Of a stretch of DNA of 5,624 nucleotides, positions 1 to 5,154 are shown one piece after another. The notes under the pieces are model-generated. The model searched no databases. It saw only the letters and a program-made list of their open reading frames with translations, and was not told where the DNA came from. The translations under genes and the position numbers were made by a program. The stretch is from Clostridia bacterium (GTDB taxonomy: Bacteria; Bacillota; Clostridia; Christensenellales; UBA1242), in contig JAFVTB010000171.1 in NCBI GenBank assembly GCA_017503445.1, positions 1-5,624 on the forward strand, read 5' to 3'. The first letter of the stretch is position 1, and the number at the start of each line of letters is the position of its first letter.

Positions 1-2
1 AT

Positions 3-155
3 TCGATAAAATATGATTTAATTACCGAAAAGAAGAATAATAAATATGGAATTATCAAAATTACTAAAGACGAAGTAGTAATTGAACACGAGTTCGATGA
101 TATAAGAATATATAATGATAAATATTTTAAAGCAAAAATCGCTATTTCATTATAG
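3..155 (+). CDS. WG-repeat protein, C-terminal fragment (5' end outside window)
   Basis: The frame starting at base 3 is open from the window edge to a TAG at 153-155 and gives about 50 residues. The piece reads KYDLITEKKNNKYGIIK, then VVIEHEFDDIRIYNDKYFKAKI, ending AISL. This is the pattern of WG (beta-rich) repeats: an aromatic-glycine pair (here KYG), a short turn, VVIE, then an aromatic/D-D-I stretch and a [YF]xK[AV]K strand. WG-repeat proteins are common in Firmicutes, Bacteroidetes and Fusobacteria. Most have no known function and are thought to be binding or scaffold proteins, often exported. Only about one and a half repeats are visible, and the last one stops after its closing strand. 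The N-terminus and any signal peptide lie outside the window. The family call rests on pattern recognition of a short fragment. The stop codon sits inside a small inverted repeat. Confidence 0.6.
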   Translation, partial: SIKYDLITEKKNNKYGIIKITKDEVVIEHEFDDIRIYNDKYFKAKIAISL

Positions 156-159
156 CGAT
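138..159. repeat. 8-bp inverted repeat over the stop codon of the WG-repeat gene
   Basis: Arms ATCGCTAT (138-145) and ATAGCGAT (152-159) are perfect complements around a 6-nt loop, and the TAG stop lies in the right arm. There is no T-run on the + side, so it is not a classical terminator for the gene it overlaps. Read on the minus strand the stem is followed by TTTT then GC, a weak terminator shape, but no nearby minus-strand gene reads into it. The role is unknown and it may be chance in AT-rich DNA. Confidence 0.4.
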
Positions 160-199
160 ATGATGCCAATGATTGTAAAATCAATTAATAGTAAAACGC

Positions 200-228
200 T
201 TGCAAGAAGCCAAAAGGTTTAGTATACT
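200..228 (+). promoter_or_regulatory. Sigma-A-type promoter of the 75-residue orphan gene
   Basis: The -35 box TTGCAA (200-205) and the -10 box TATACT (223-228) are separated by exactly 17 bp. Each box differs from the consensus by one base. If the last base of the -10 box is position -7, position +1 falls on base 235, the A of the ATG. The sequence around the -35 box is nearly the same as that of the tRNA-Ser promoter at 2042-2056. Confidence 0.6.
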
Positions 229-234
229 TCAACC

Positions 235-462
235 ATGAAAGATTTGCATATCCCCACAAAATACTCTGACGGGGAATTTGACGAAAAACAAGTTTTAGAG
301 CAAATTGAAATTGCTCTCAACTTTATGCTTGATATCAATCAGCAAGAATCAAACAAAACACTTCAAAAAATTTGCACCGAAACCTTTGCAAAAACAAGGC
401 GTGTTAAAGGTGGGAAACTAAAAACTAAAACTCGTAACTATGATATTTTTATAGAGATATAA
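235..462 (+). CDS. Small orphan protein, 75 residues, probably leaderless
   Basis: I do not recognise the family. The product is hydrophilic and soluble-looking, with no signal peptide or membrane segment. It has an acidic N-terminal part (YSDGEFDEKQ, about residues 10-19), a likely amphipathic helix (about 17-45) and a very basic C-terminal part (about 52-67, with TRRVKGGKLKTKTR), which could bind nucleic acid or an acidic partner. A frame of 75 codons without a stop is unlikely by chance at this base composition, and the codon use resembles the neighbouring genes, so it is probably real. The start is fixed: TAG at 220-222 is in frame upstream and 235 is the first start codon. No Shine-Dalgarno sequence lies at a useful distance (AAAAGG is about 18 nt away). 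The promoter at 200-228 predicts transcription from the A of ATG. Alternatives are a gene remnant, or an RNA gene transcribed from the same promoter. Confidence 0.55.
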   Translation: MKDLHIPTKYSDGEFDEKQVLEQIEIALNFMLDINQQESNKTLQKICTETFAKTRRVKGGKLKTKTRNYDIFIEI

Positions 463-465
463 AAT

Positions 466-504
466 AAACATAATTTCAAAATTAATTTTACTTTATGTTT
501 TTTT
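466..504 (+). terminator. Weak AT-rich terminator-like hairpin after the orphan gene
   Basis: AAACATAA (466-473) pairs with TTATGTTT (493-500) across a 19-nt loop. The loop contains its own 12-base palindrome (478-489), and the stem is followed by further T residues (501-504). It begins 4 nt after the stop of the 75-residue gene, where a terminator would be expected. The stem has only one G-C pair, so it would be weak. The surrounding 463-600 is almost entirely A and T, which makes chance pairing easy. Confidence 0.3.
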
Positions 505-604
505 ATATAAAAAATATTATTTTATTTGTTTTTTAATTATTTTGCATTATTTTTAATAATTTTAAAATATTTTATCTAAAAATATTATTGTGGTTAAATT
601 TATT

Positions 605-760
605 CCATGGTGTGCATTGACATCGCCGAAATGGCGGTTTTCTTGGCGTACTCGCGGCAAAGAAGGTTGCATTCTGCTTTCTTCTTTGCCTTGCCTTGAT
701 TATGTCGCCATTTTCGCTAACTGCCCGCGCACCTTTCACGGCATAAACTTAGCCGCAACA
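605..760. repeat. GC-rich island with nested inverted repeats, unknown element
   Basis: Base composition jumps from nearly all A/T (463-600) to about 50% GC over this stretch, then drops again. Two complementary arm pairs are nested. The inner pair is GGCAAAGAAG (656-665) with CTTCTTTGCC (681-690), 10 bp with a 15-nt loop. The outer pair is AAATGGCG (629-636) with CGCCATTT (706-713), 8 bp. No T-run follows on either strand. Both strands have short open frames: 30 codons on + (607-699), and about 38 on minus with no good start near its head. Neither has a ribosome site or a recognisable product. The form fits a mobile repeat of the MITE/REP kind, a structured RNA, or a decayed piece of transferred DNA. 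No flanking direct repeat was identified. The structure is seen directly; the nature of the element is not known. Confidence 0.4.
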
Positions 761-780
761 CTAGTTTGAATTCAACTCTA

Positions 781-870
781 AACGCAATACAAATATCACA
801 CACATTTTCAAATGCAAATCCATAAACACAACCTCAAAAATATTTCCACCCCTTACAATACCCCACCAAC
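781..870. other. G-depleted, C-rich tract with mirror repeat; no gene seen
   Basis: By hand count these 90 bases hold about 30 C and only 2 G on the + strand, an extreme strand asymmetry. At its end CCACCCC (846-852) and CCCCACC (861-867) form a mirror repeat around an 8-base spacer, so the minus strand carries four G-runs (2, 4, 4 and 2) in about 22 nt. That could give a two-layer G-quadruplex or an unusual pairing structure. The tract lies just beyond the T-run of the terminator at 871-902 of the minus-strand gene. No supported gene is present. Confidence 0.4.
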
Positions 871-902
871 AAAAAAGAGCAGGGCTCTATCCCAACTCTT
901 TT
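871..902 (-). terminator. Intrinsic terminator of the GlmM-like gene
   Basis: Read on the minus strand, AAAAGAG pairs with CTCTTTT (arms 896-902 and 873-879). A 2x2 internal loop follows, then a GGG/CCC stem (891-893 with 882-884) and a 6-nt loop. The hairpin runs into six T (complement of 871-876). It lies about 50 bp after the stop codon of the gene at 953-1975, in the correct orientation. Confidence 0.7.
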
Positions 903-952
903 CTGCTAGTTTCTAAATTGCTGGACTAAAGTTCTTTATTTTTTTAAAAAAA

Positions 953-1975
953 TTAATTTTTAATATATTTTAATATTTTTTTCTTAATATCCATTGCCAG
1001 CACCAGCGCCGTTGTTTTTTCAATGCTTTCCACCATAATATTCAATGTTTCATCTTTAATCCAAATTTCCACACGCCCTTGATTTTTCAATTTAAGGGTG
1101 TAAAATTTTACAAATGTTTGTATCACATCGTCAAGATTGTTTGTGTGGGGCAGGTGAATGGTTTTGAACACCTGAACATATTTATTTTCTTTCACTCTTT
1201 GCCAAATGTTTTTGTTTTCAAGATAAATGCTTGCAAGTGCGCGCATAGCCAAAAGTGCGCCGTGCTGTTTGTTTTCCCAGTTGATTTGTATTTGGCCGTT
1301 CTGTGCTGCTGCTAAAACAATATCCTTTTCATTTTCAAGATTTTCGGTGCGCCTTAATCCAATTCCAAGTCCGCGAAGCTTATTTTCTATGCCAAGATTG
1401 GTGAATTTTGTGCCAACAACTGTGTTTCCAAGTTTGTTTTGTCCATTCAGCCACCATGCCAGAAGATATAAAATCTCATCACCATTAAGTGTTTGCCCTG
1501 CGTGTACAGCCCATAATCTTTTTGCATTTTCATCAAGCAAAAACCAAATATCCGTGCGCCCTCGCGGCAACTGTGTGGGTTTTCCGTCTGTAAATCCATC
1601 AAATGATGTTTGGCAAGTTTCAACCTCGGCATGCATTGTTTCAAAAAGTTTTTTTGCAAAATTGCAAATATGTGCATTTATGCAAACGATTCCAATTTTA
1701 ATGCCGTCAAAAAGGTTTTTGTCAAAATTTAACAAGAAATTAAAATATTTTTCTGACAAAAAAATATTTTGCTTTTCATGCTTTGTGTTTCGTGGTTTGA
1801 TTATTGCATTTTGAAGATTAATGTTTTCAAGCTGCAAAGGTGCAAAAATTTGGCAATCTTGAATCTTGCAATTTTCAAGCTTGGCTTCTTTCATAATCAA
1901 ATTTTTTCCCACAAACTTGCAGGTTGGAAAGTGTGCAAAAAGGTCTTTTTTTTCAGACAAATAGATATCTTTCAT
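953..1975 (-). CDS. Degenerate phosphoglucosamine-mutase-like protein with pentapeptide N-terminus
   Basis: 340 residues, against about 445-450 for GlmM (glucosamine-6-P to glucosamine-1-P, cell-wall precursor synthesis). Residues 91-340 follow GlmM domains II-IV. GIKIGIVCINA (91-101) matches GLKVVLDCANGA. DENAKR (148-153) sits at the metal loop DGDGDR and is followed by LNGDEIL. NTVVGTKFTNLGIENKL (184-200), ending RRT, matches NTVVxTxMSNLGLExAL. WENKQH (233-238) sits at the sugar loop GEQSGH and keeps only E and H. GRVEIWIKDETLNIMVE (300-316) covers RxSGTEPxxRVMVE with the phosphate loop lost. Domain I with the catalytic serine is absent. Instead residues about 19-60 form pentapeptide-like repeats (CKFVG KNLIM, AKLEN CKIQD CQIFA, LQLEN INLQN AIIKP). 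Mutase activity is therefore very unlikely. An intact frame suggests a retained pseudoenzyme with a binding, scaffold or regulatory role. The start is the first ATG after an in-frame TAG, but it has only AGG directly next to it and no proper ribosome site. A terminator follows at 871-902. Confidence 0.75.
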   Translation of the reverse strand: MKDIYLSEKKDLFAHFPTCKFVGKNLIMKEAKLENCKIQDCQIFAPLQLENINLQNAIIKPRNTKHEKQNIFLSEKYFNFLLNFDKNLFDGIKIGIVCINAHICNFAKKLFETMHAEVETCQTSFDGFTDGKPTQLPRGRTDIWFLLDENAKRLWAVHAGQTLNGDEILYLLAWWLNGQNKLGNTVVGTKFTNLGIENKLRGLGIGLRRTENLENEKDIVLAAAQNGQIQINWENKQHGALLAMRALASIYLENKNIWQRVKENKYVQVFKTIHLPHTNNLDDVIQTFVKFYTLKLKNQGRVEIWIKDETLNIMVESIEKTTALVLAMDIKKKILKYIKN

Positions 1976-2048
1976 CCTATATATCTATTCAAATTCGGGC
2001 GTGAAAGTTCAAAGCAAAAAAATTTTGCAACAAATTTTCAAAAAACAC

Positions 2049-2077
2049 TTGCAAAACGCATAAATATAATATATAAT
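2049..2077 (+). promoter_or_regulatory. Promoter of tRNA-Ser
   Basis: The -35 box TTGCAA (2049-2054), a 17-bp spacer and a perfect -10 box TATAAT (2072-2077) place +1 near 2084, three bases before the mature tRNA. A second TATAAT at 2065-2070 has a spacer of only 10 bp and is less likely to be used. Confidence 0.75.
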
Positions 2078-2086
2078 ATGCAATAT

Positions 2087-2174
2087 GGAAGAATGGCTGA
2101 GCGGTCGAAAGCGGCGGTCTTGAAAACCGTTGACCTGAGAGGGTCCGTGGGTTCGAATCCTACTTCTTCCGCCA
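2087..2174 (+). tRNA. tRNA-Ser(UGA)
   Basis: This is a complete class II cloverleaf. The acceptor stem GGAAGAA (2087-2093) pairs perfectly with TTCTTCC (2164-2170). G2171 is the discriminator base and CCA is encoded (2172-2174). The anticodon stem GCGGT/ACCGT (2114-2118 with 2126-2130) encloses the loop CTTGAAA with anticodon TGA at 2121-2123, which reads UCA and related serine codons. The long variable arm has GACC/GGTC (2132-2135 with 2142-2145), as expected of serine tRNAs. The T arm is GTGGG/CCTAC around TTCGAAT (2147-2163). It has its own promoter and terminator and is transcribed away from the GlmM-like gene. No duplicated 3' end that would mark an integration site is seen. Confidence 0.97.
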
Positions 2175-2177
2175 ATC

Positions 2178-2245
2178 AAAACCGCGTTTGAACACTCCGA
2201 TGATAGAGTATATTATCATAAAAGGTGTTCAGGCGTGGTTTTTTT
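2178..2245 (+). terminator. Long terminator hairpin of tRNA-Ser, possibly bidirectional
   Basis: An 18-bp stem (2178-2195 with 2225-2242, three G-T wobbles, no bulges) carries a small inner hairpin (ATGATA 2200-2205 with TATCAT 2214-2219) and ends in seven T (2239-2245). It starts 4 nt after the tRNA CCA. On the minus strand, where the ATPase gene reads toward it, the stem ends in TTTT, so it may also stop that transcript, less strongly. Confidence 0.85.
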
Positions 2246-2277
2246 AACGCAAAAATATGTTGCAATAATGGCGTTTT

Positions 2278-2324
2278 GAGTTTACTAATGGCTTTGAAAG
2301 GGCCATAAAACAACTCTTTTTTTT
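2278..2324 (+). terminator. Second + strand terminator hairpin before the ATPase 3' end
   Basis: GAGTT (2278-2282) pairs with AACTC (2312-2316). After a symmetric 5x5 internal loop, ATGGC (2288-2292) pairs with GCCAT (2302-2306) around a 9-nt loop. Eight T follow (2317-2324). The T-run is only on the + strand, so it faces transcripts coming from the tRNA side and would keep them out of the oppositely oriented ATPase gene. It has no T-run on the minus side. Confidence 0.55.
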
Positions 2325-2332
2325 GATTAAAG

Positions 2333-5020
2333 TTAGGCAGAAAATTGTTTTTTTCTTAGATGATATTTGTGGAGTTCACTAACAAGAATGATAAGCAAGG
2401 AAGCTATTAAAAGAATAAACATAATGCCATACGGAATTGTTGTCAGTTCAAGCAAACCACTCAGTGCGGGAACTTCCATAAACAGAATTTGCAATGCCAC
2501 AGATGAAATAACCGCGAAATAGAAAAACCAGTTTGATTTATAATTCATTTTAAAGACTGATATCTTTTCACTTCTGCAATTAAGTGCATGTGCACTTTGC
2601 AAGAACACCATCAATGTCATCACCAAACTGCGGGCAACGACAATATCCATTTGCATAACTGATGTTAGGATTATCCACGCACCAAACACAATAAGCCCCA
2701 TTGTGCCACCTGTTAATGCACATTGAACAATCATAGATTTTGTAAATAAGGATTCTTTTGTTGAACGTGGCTTTTCGTTCATTATATTTGGCTCTGGTTT
2801 TTCAAGGGACAGGGACATATCTTGAAAACCGTCAGTAACAACATTTAACCAAAGAAGTTGTATCGGAAGAAGTGGAATACCTGCACCACAAATCATTGCA
2901 AGCACAAAGAACAACACTTCTGCAATTGAACAAGACAAAAGGAAATATGTTATTTTTCTTATATTTGCATACGCACAACGTCCTTCTTTCACGCCCGTAA
3001 CAATTGAATTAAAGTTATCGTCCACAATAATCATATCTGCGGTTTCTTTGCAAACATCTGTCCCGCTTCCCATTGCAATACCAATATGAGCCGATTTTAT
3101 TGCCGGGCTGTCATTAACACCATCTCCGGTTACAGCAACAAATTCTCCCTGTCTTTTCAGCGAATCCACTATGTGCAGCTTGTCGGTTGGGGTAACGCGT
3201 GAAAAAACAGTTTTTTGGGCAACAAATTTGTCAAATTCTGATTCGCCAAGTCCATAAGCTTCTTCAACTTCTTTGCCTGTGGCCACTTGTTCCAATTTAT
3301 CGGCAATTTGGATATCTTTTGCAATAGATAATGCTGTAAGCGGATGGTCGCCAGTAATCATAATAACTTTTATACCTGCTTTATGACATTCAGCAATTGC
3401 GCCTTTTGTTTCAGTCCTAACAGGGTCAATAAAGCCAACAAGGCCAATAAATGTAAGGTCTTTTATATCGTTCTCATCATATTTTTGCTTTTTATTAACC
3501 CTTCCTTCGGCAAGGGCAATAACACGATATCCACGCTTTGCAAGATGTTCATTTTGTTTTTCAATGGCATCTTTGTTTATTTCAACTTTTTTGCCATCAA
3601 TTTTCATTGTTGATGAAAAAGCCAAAATTTTTTCCAAACTTCCCTTAACAGTGCAACAGGTTTTATTATCTTCTTCAAAAAACACGCCGGAATATTTATT
3701 TTCAGATTCGTAAGGGATTTGTTTGATAGGTTTTAAGCTTTTTGTTTTGGTTTTCATTTTCAACCCCAAAACTTTGAAGGCAATATCAATAGAATCCCCA
3801 AAATAAGAAAACTTGCCTTTTTGTTTTTTTAATTGAGATTCGTTATTCAAATCCCCCATAAGTGCAATGCGTGAAATGTCGTCAAGATATGTTTTATCCG
3901 CACATTCAACTTTACCTTTGTCGTTATAGCCGCTTCCAGTGATGTTAAACTCGGCACCACCAGGAAGGGTTATAATTTTTGCAGTTTGTTCATTAAGGGT
4001 TAATGTTCCGGTTTTGTCTGTTGCAATCACTGTGCAACTTCCCAAACTTTCAACTGCGTTTAAGTGTTTTACAACAACATTATTTTTGCCCATTCTGTTG
4101 GAAGCAACAGTTAACGCCATAGTTACTGCAAGTGGCAAACCTTCTGGCATTGCAGAAACCGCAAGTGCAATCACCACCAGTAAGATTGACCTAAACGGAT
4201 TTCCTTGCAACAGCATTATGATAAAAATAATCACTGCAATCGCAACAATTGCAATGCTTATTTGCTTACTGAATTTGGCAATTCTTATATTCAGTGGTGA
4301 TTTTTGGTCTTTAACTTTGTTTAAATTGGTTGATATTTTGCCAATCTCAGTGTTCACACCCGTTTCAACAACCACGCACTTTGCACGGCCCGTTATAACT
4401 GAACTGCCCGAAAACACCATACAAGTTCTGTCGCCAAGTGAACAGATTTGATCTACTGCATCAACGTTTTTGGTTGAATTTATGCTTTCACCCGTAAGAA
4501 TTGCTTCATCAACAGTGAAGTTGGTGCATTCAATAATCCGCATATCGGCACTGATTTTGTCGCCACTTTCCAAAAACACGATATCGCCCACAACCAAATC
4601 TTTGCTTTCAATTTCTTGTTTTTGCCCATCTCTTAAAACTTTTGCTTTAACTTTTATCATTTGCGAAAGCGTTCTTGCAACCCTTTGGGCTCTTTTTTCT
4701 TGTATTGCCCCAATAATTGCATCAATCAAGATAATCCCAAGAATAACAAAACCGTCCAAAAGTTCACCAACAATAAAGGAAAATGCCATTGCCACAAGCA
4801 GTATTAAAATAATTGGGTTAATCAGTTCTTTTAACAGCATCAAAATAAATGGCGTAGGTTTTTTTTGTGGCAAAACATTTAAACCATTTTCTTGCAATCT
4901 TTGTGCTGCATGCTTTGATGATAATCCTTTATGTGAAGACTTGGTTTTTTCAAAAGCGTACTCAGTTGTTTGTGCGTGCCAATTAAGTTTTTGTAATAAA
5001 ACATTTTTTTTCTTAGGCAT
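2333..5020 (-). CDS. P2-type cation-transporting P-type ATPase (Ca2+-ATPase-like)
   Basis: A membrane pump of 895 residues, normal for the family, using ATP to export cations. The cation-ATPase N-terminal region lies at about 13-58 and membrane pairs M1/M2 at about 66-107. The actuator motif is TGES (176-179). M3/M4 (about 254-300) carry PEGLP (292-296). The phosphorylation site is DKTGTLT (335-341, Asp335). The nucleotide domain has KGSLE (459-463, usual KGAPE) and a divergent GDSID (408-412). TGDHP (556-560) and TGDGVNDSPA (631-640) complete the P domain. M5-M10 span about 688-882. Ion-site positions include Glu293 in M4, Glu701 in M5, and Asn726, Thr729 and Asp730 in M6. Ser698 stands where SERCA-type pumps have Asn, and Gln808 where SERCA has Glu908. 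One Ca2+ per cycle is therefore the likely maximum, and another cation is possible. AAAGGAG lies 7 nt before ATG, so the start is firm. The gene upstream is cut off by a terminator, so a promoter is expected in 5035-5126, but I found no clear one. Confidence 0.93.
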   Translation of the reverse strand: MPKKKNVLLQKLNWHAQTTEYAFEKTKSSHKGLSSKHAAQRLQENGLNVLPQKKPTPFILMLLKELINPIILILLVAMAFSFIVGELLDGFVILGIILIDAIIGAIQEKRAQRVARTLSQMIKVKAKVLRDGQKQEIESKDLVVGDIVFLESGDKISADMRIIECTNFTVDEAILTGESINSTKNVDAVDQICSLGDRTCMVFSGSSVITGRAKCVVVETGVNTEIGKISTNLNKVKDQKSPLNIRIAKFSKQISIAIVAIAVIIFIIMLLQGNPFRSILLVVIALAVSAMPEGLPLAVTMALTVASNRMGKNNVVVKHLNAVESLGSCTVIATDKTGTLTLNEQTAKIITLPGGAEFNITGSGYNDKGKVECADKTYLDDISRIALMGDLNNESQLKKQKGKFSYFGDSIDIAFKVLGLKMKTKTKSLKPIKQIPYESENKYSGVFFEEDNKTCCTVKGSLEKILAFSSTMKIDGKKVEINKDAIEKQNEHLAKRGYRVIALAEGRVNKKQKYDENDIKDLTFIGLVGFIDPVRTETKGAIAECHKAGIKVIMITGDHPLTALSIAKDIQIADKLEQVATGKEVEEAYGLGESEFDKFVAQKTVFSRVTPTDKLHIVDSLKRQGEFVAVTGDGVNDSPAIKSAHIGIAMGSGTDVCKETADMIIVDDNFNSIVTGVKEGRCAYANIRKITYFLLSCSIAEVLFFVLAMICGAGIPLLPIQLLWLNVVTDGFQDMSLSLEKPEPNIMNEKPRSTKESLFTKSMIVQCALTGGTMGLIVFGAWIILTSVMQMDIVVARSLVMTLMVFLQSAHALNCRSEKISVFKMNYKSNWFFYFAVISSVALQILFMEVPALSGLLELTTIPYGIMFILLIASLLIILVSELHKYHLRKKQFSA

Positions 5021-5126
5021 TCACCATCTCCTTTCTTGTTTTTACACAATCAAAACAGTAATTTTCTTTGCTTTATTTTGTCATATTTTTTTGATTAAAT
5101 ACAACTTTTTAAGTCAAAAACTTATT

Positions 5127-5152
5127 AAAAAATCACGGGGTACCGTGATTTT
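5127..5152 (-). terminator. Intrinsic terminator of the XRE regulator gene
   Basis: A perfect 10-bp stem, AAAATCACGG (5129-5138) with CCGTGATTTT (5143-5152), has a 4-nt loop. On the minus strand it is followed by two more T, giving six in a row. It begins 2 nt after the TAA of the gene at 5155-5624, and 107 bp before the ATPase start. Outer ATTAAAA/TTTTAAT bases could lengthen the stem with a small bulge. Confidence 0.85.
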
Positions 5153-5154
5153 AA

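Noticed and set aside
251..275. TCCCC/GGGGA inverted repeat in the start of the orphan gene
   Set aside because: Only 5 bp with a 15-nt loop and no further pairing; likely chance inside coding sequence.
607..699. 30-codon + frame beginning MVCIDIAEMAVF, and a minus frame ending SAMSMHTME, in the GC-rich island
   Set aside because: Neither has a ribosome site, and both span the inverted repeats. The open frames are short and can follow from the higher GC. Kept only as part of the island description.
1227..1814. 195-codon + strand frame opposite the GlmM-like gene
   Set aside because: It has no family resemblance, is rich in Cys/Ser/Phe as expected from reading a real gene backwards, and is fully covered by the well-supported minus-strand gene.
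2150..2174. tRNA-Ser 3' end as an integration (att) site
   Set aside because: No second copy of the tRNA 3' end and no integrase gene is visible in the window.
1769..2191. 140-codon + strand frame across 1769-2191
   Set aside because: It runs through the antisense of the GlmM-like gene, the tRNA promoter and the whole tRNA-Ser gene, so it cannot be a normal protein gene.
5021..5126. Riboswitch (e.g. manganese-sensing yybP-ykoY) or promoter ahead of the ATPase
   Set aside because: No conserved riboswitch core is seen in the 105-nt leader. TTGACT on the minus strand (5112-5117) is a possible -35 box, but no -10 box lies at 16-18 bp.
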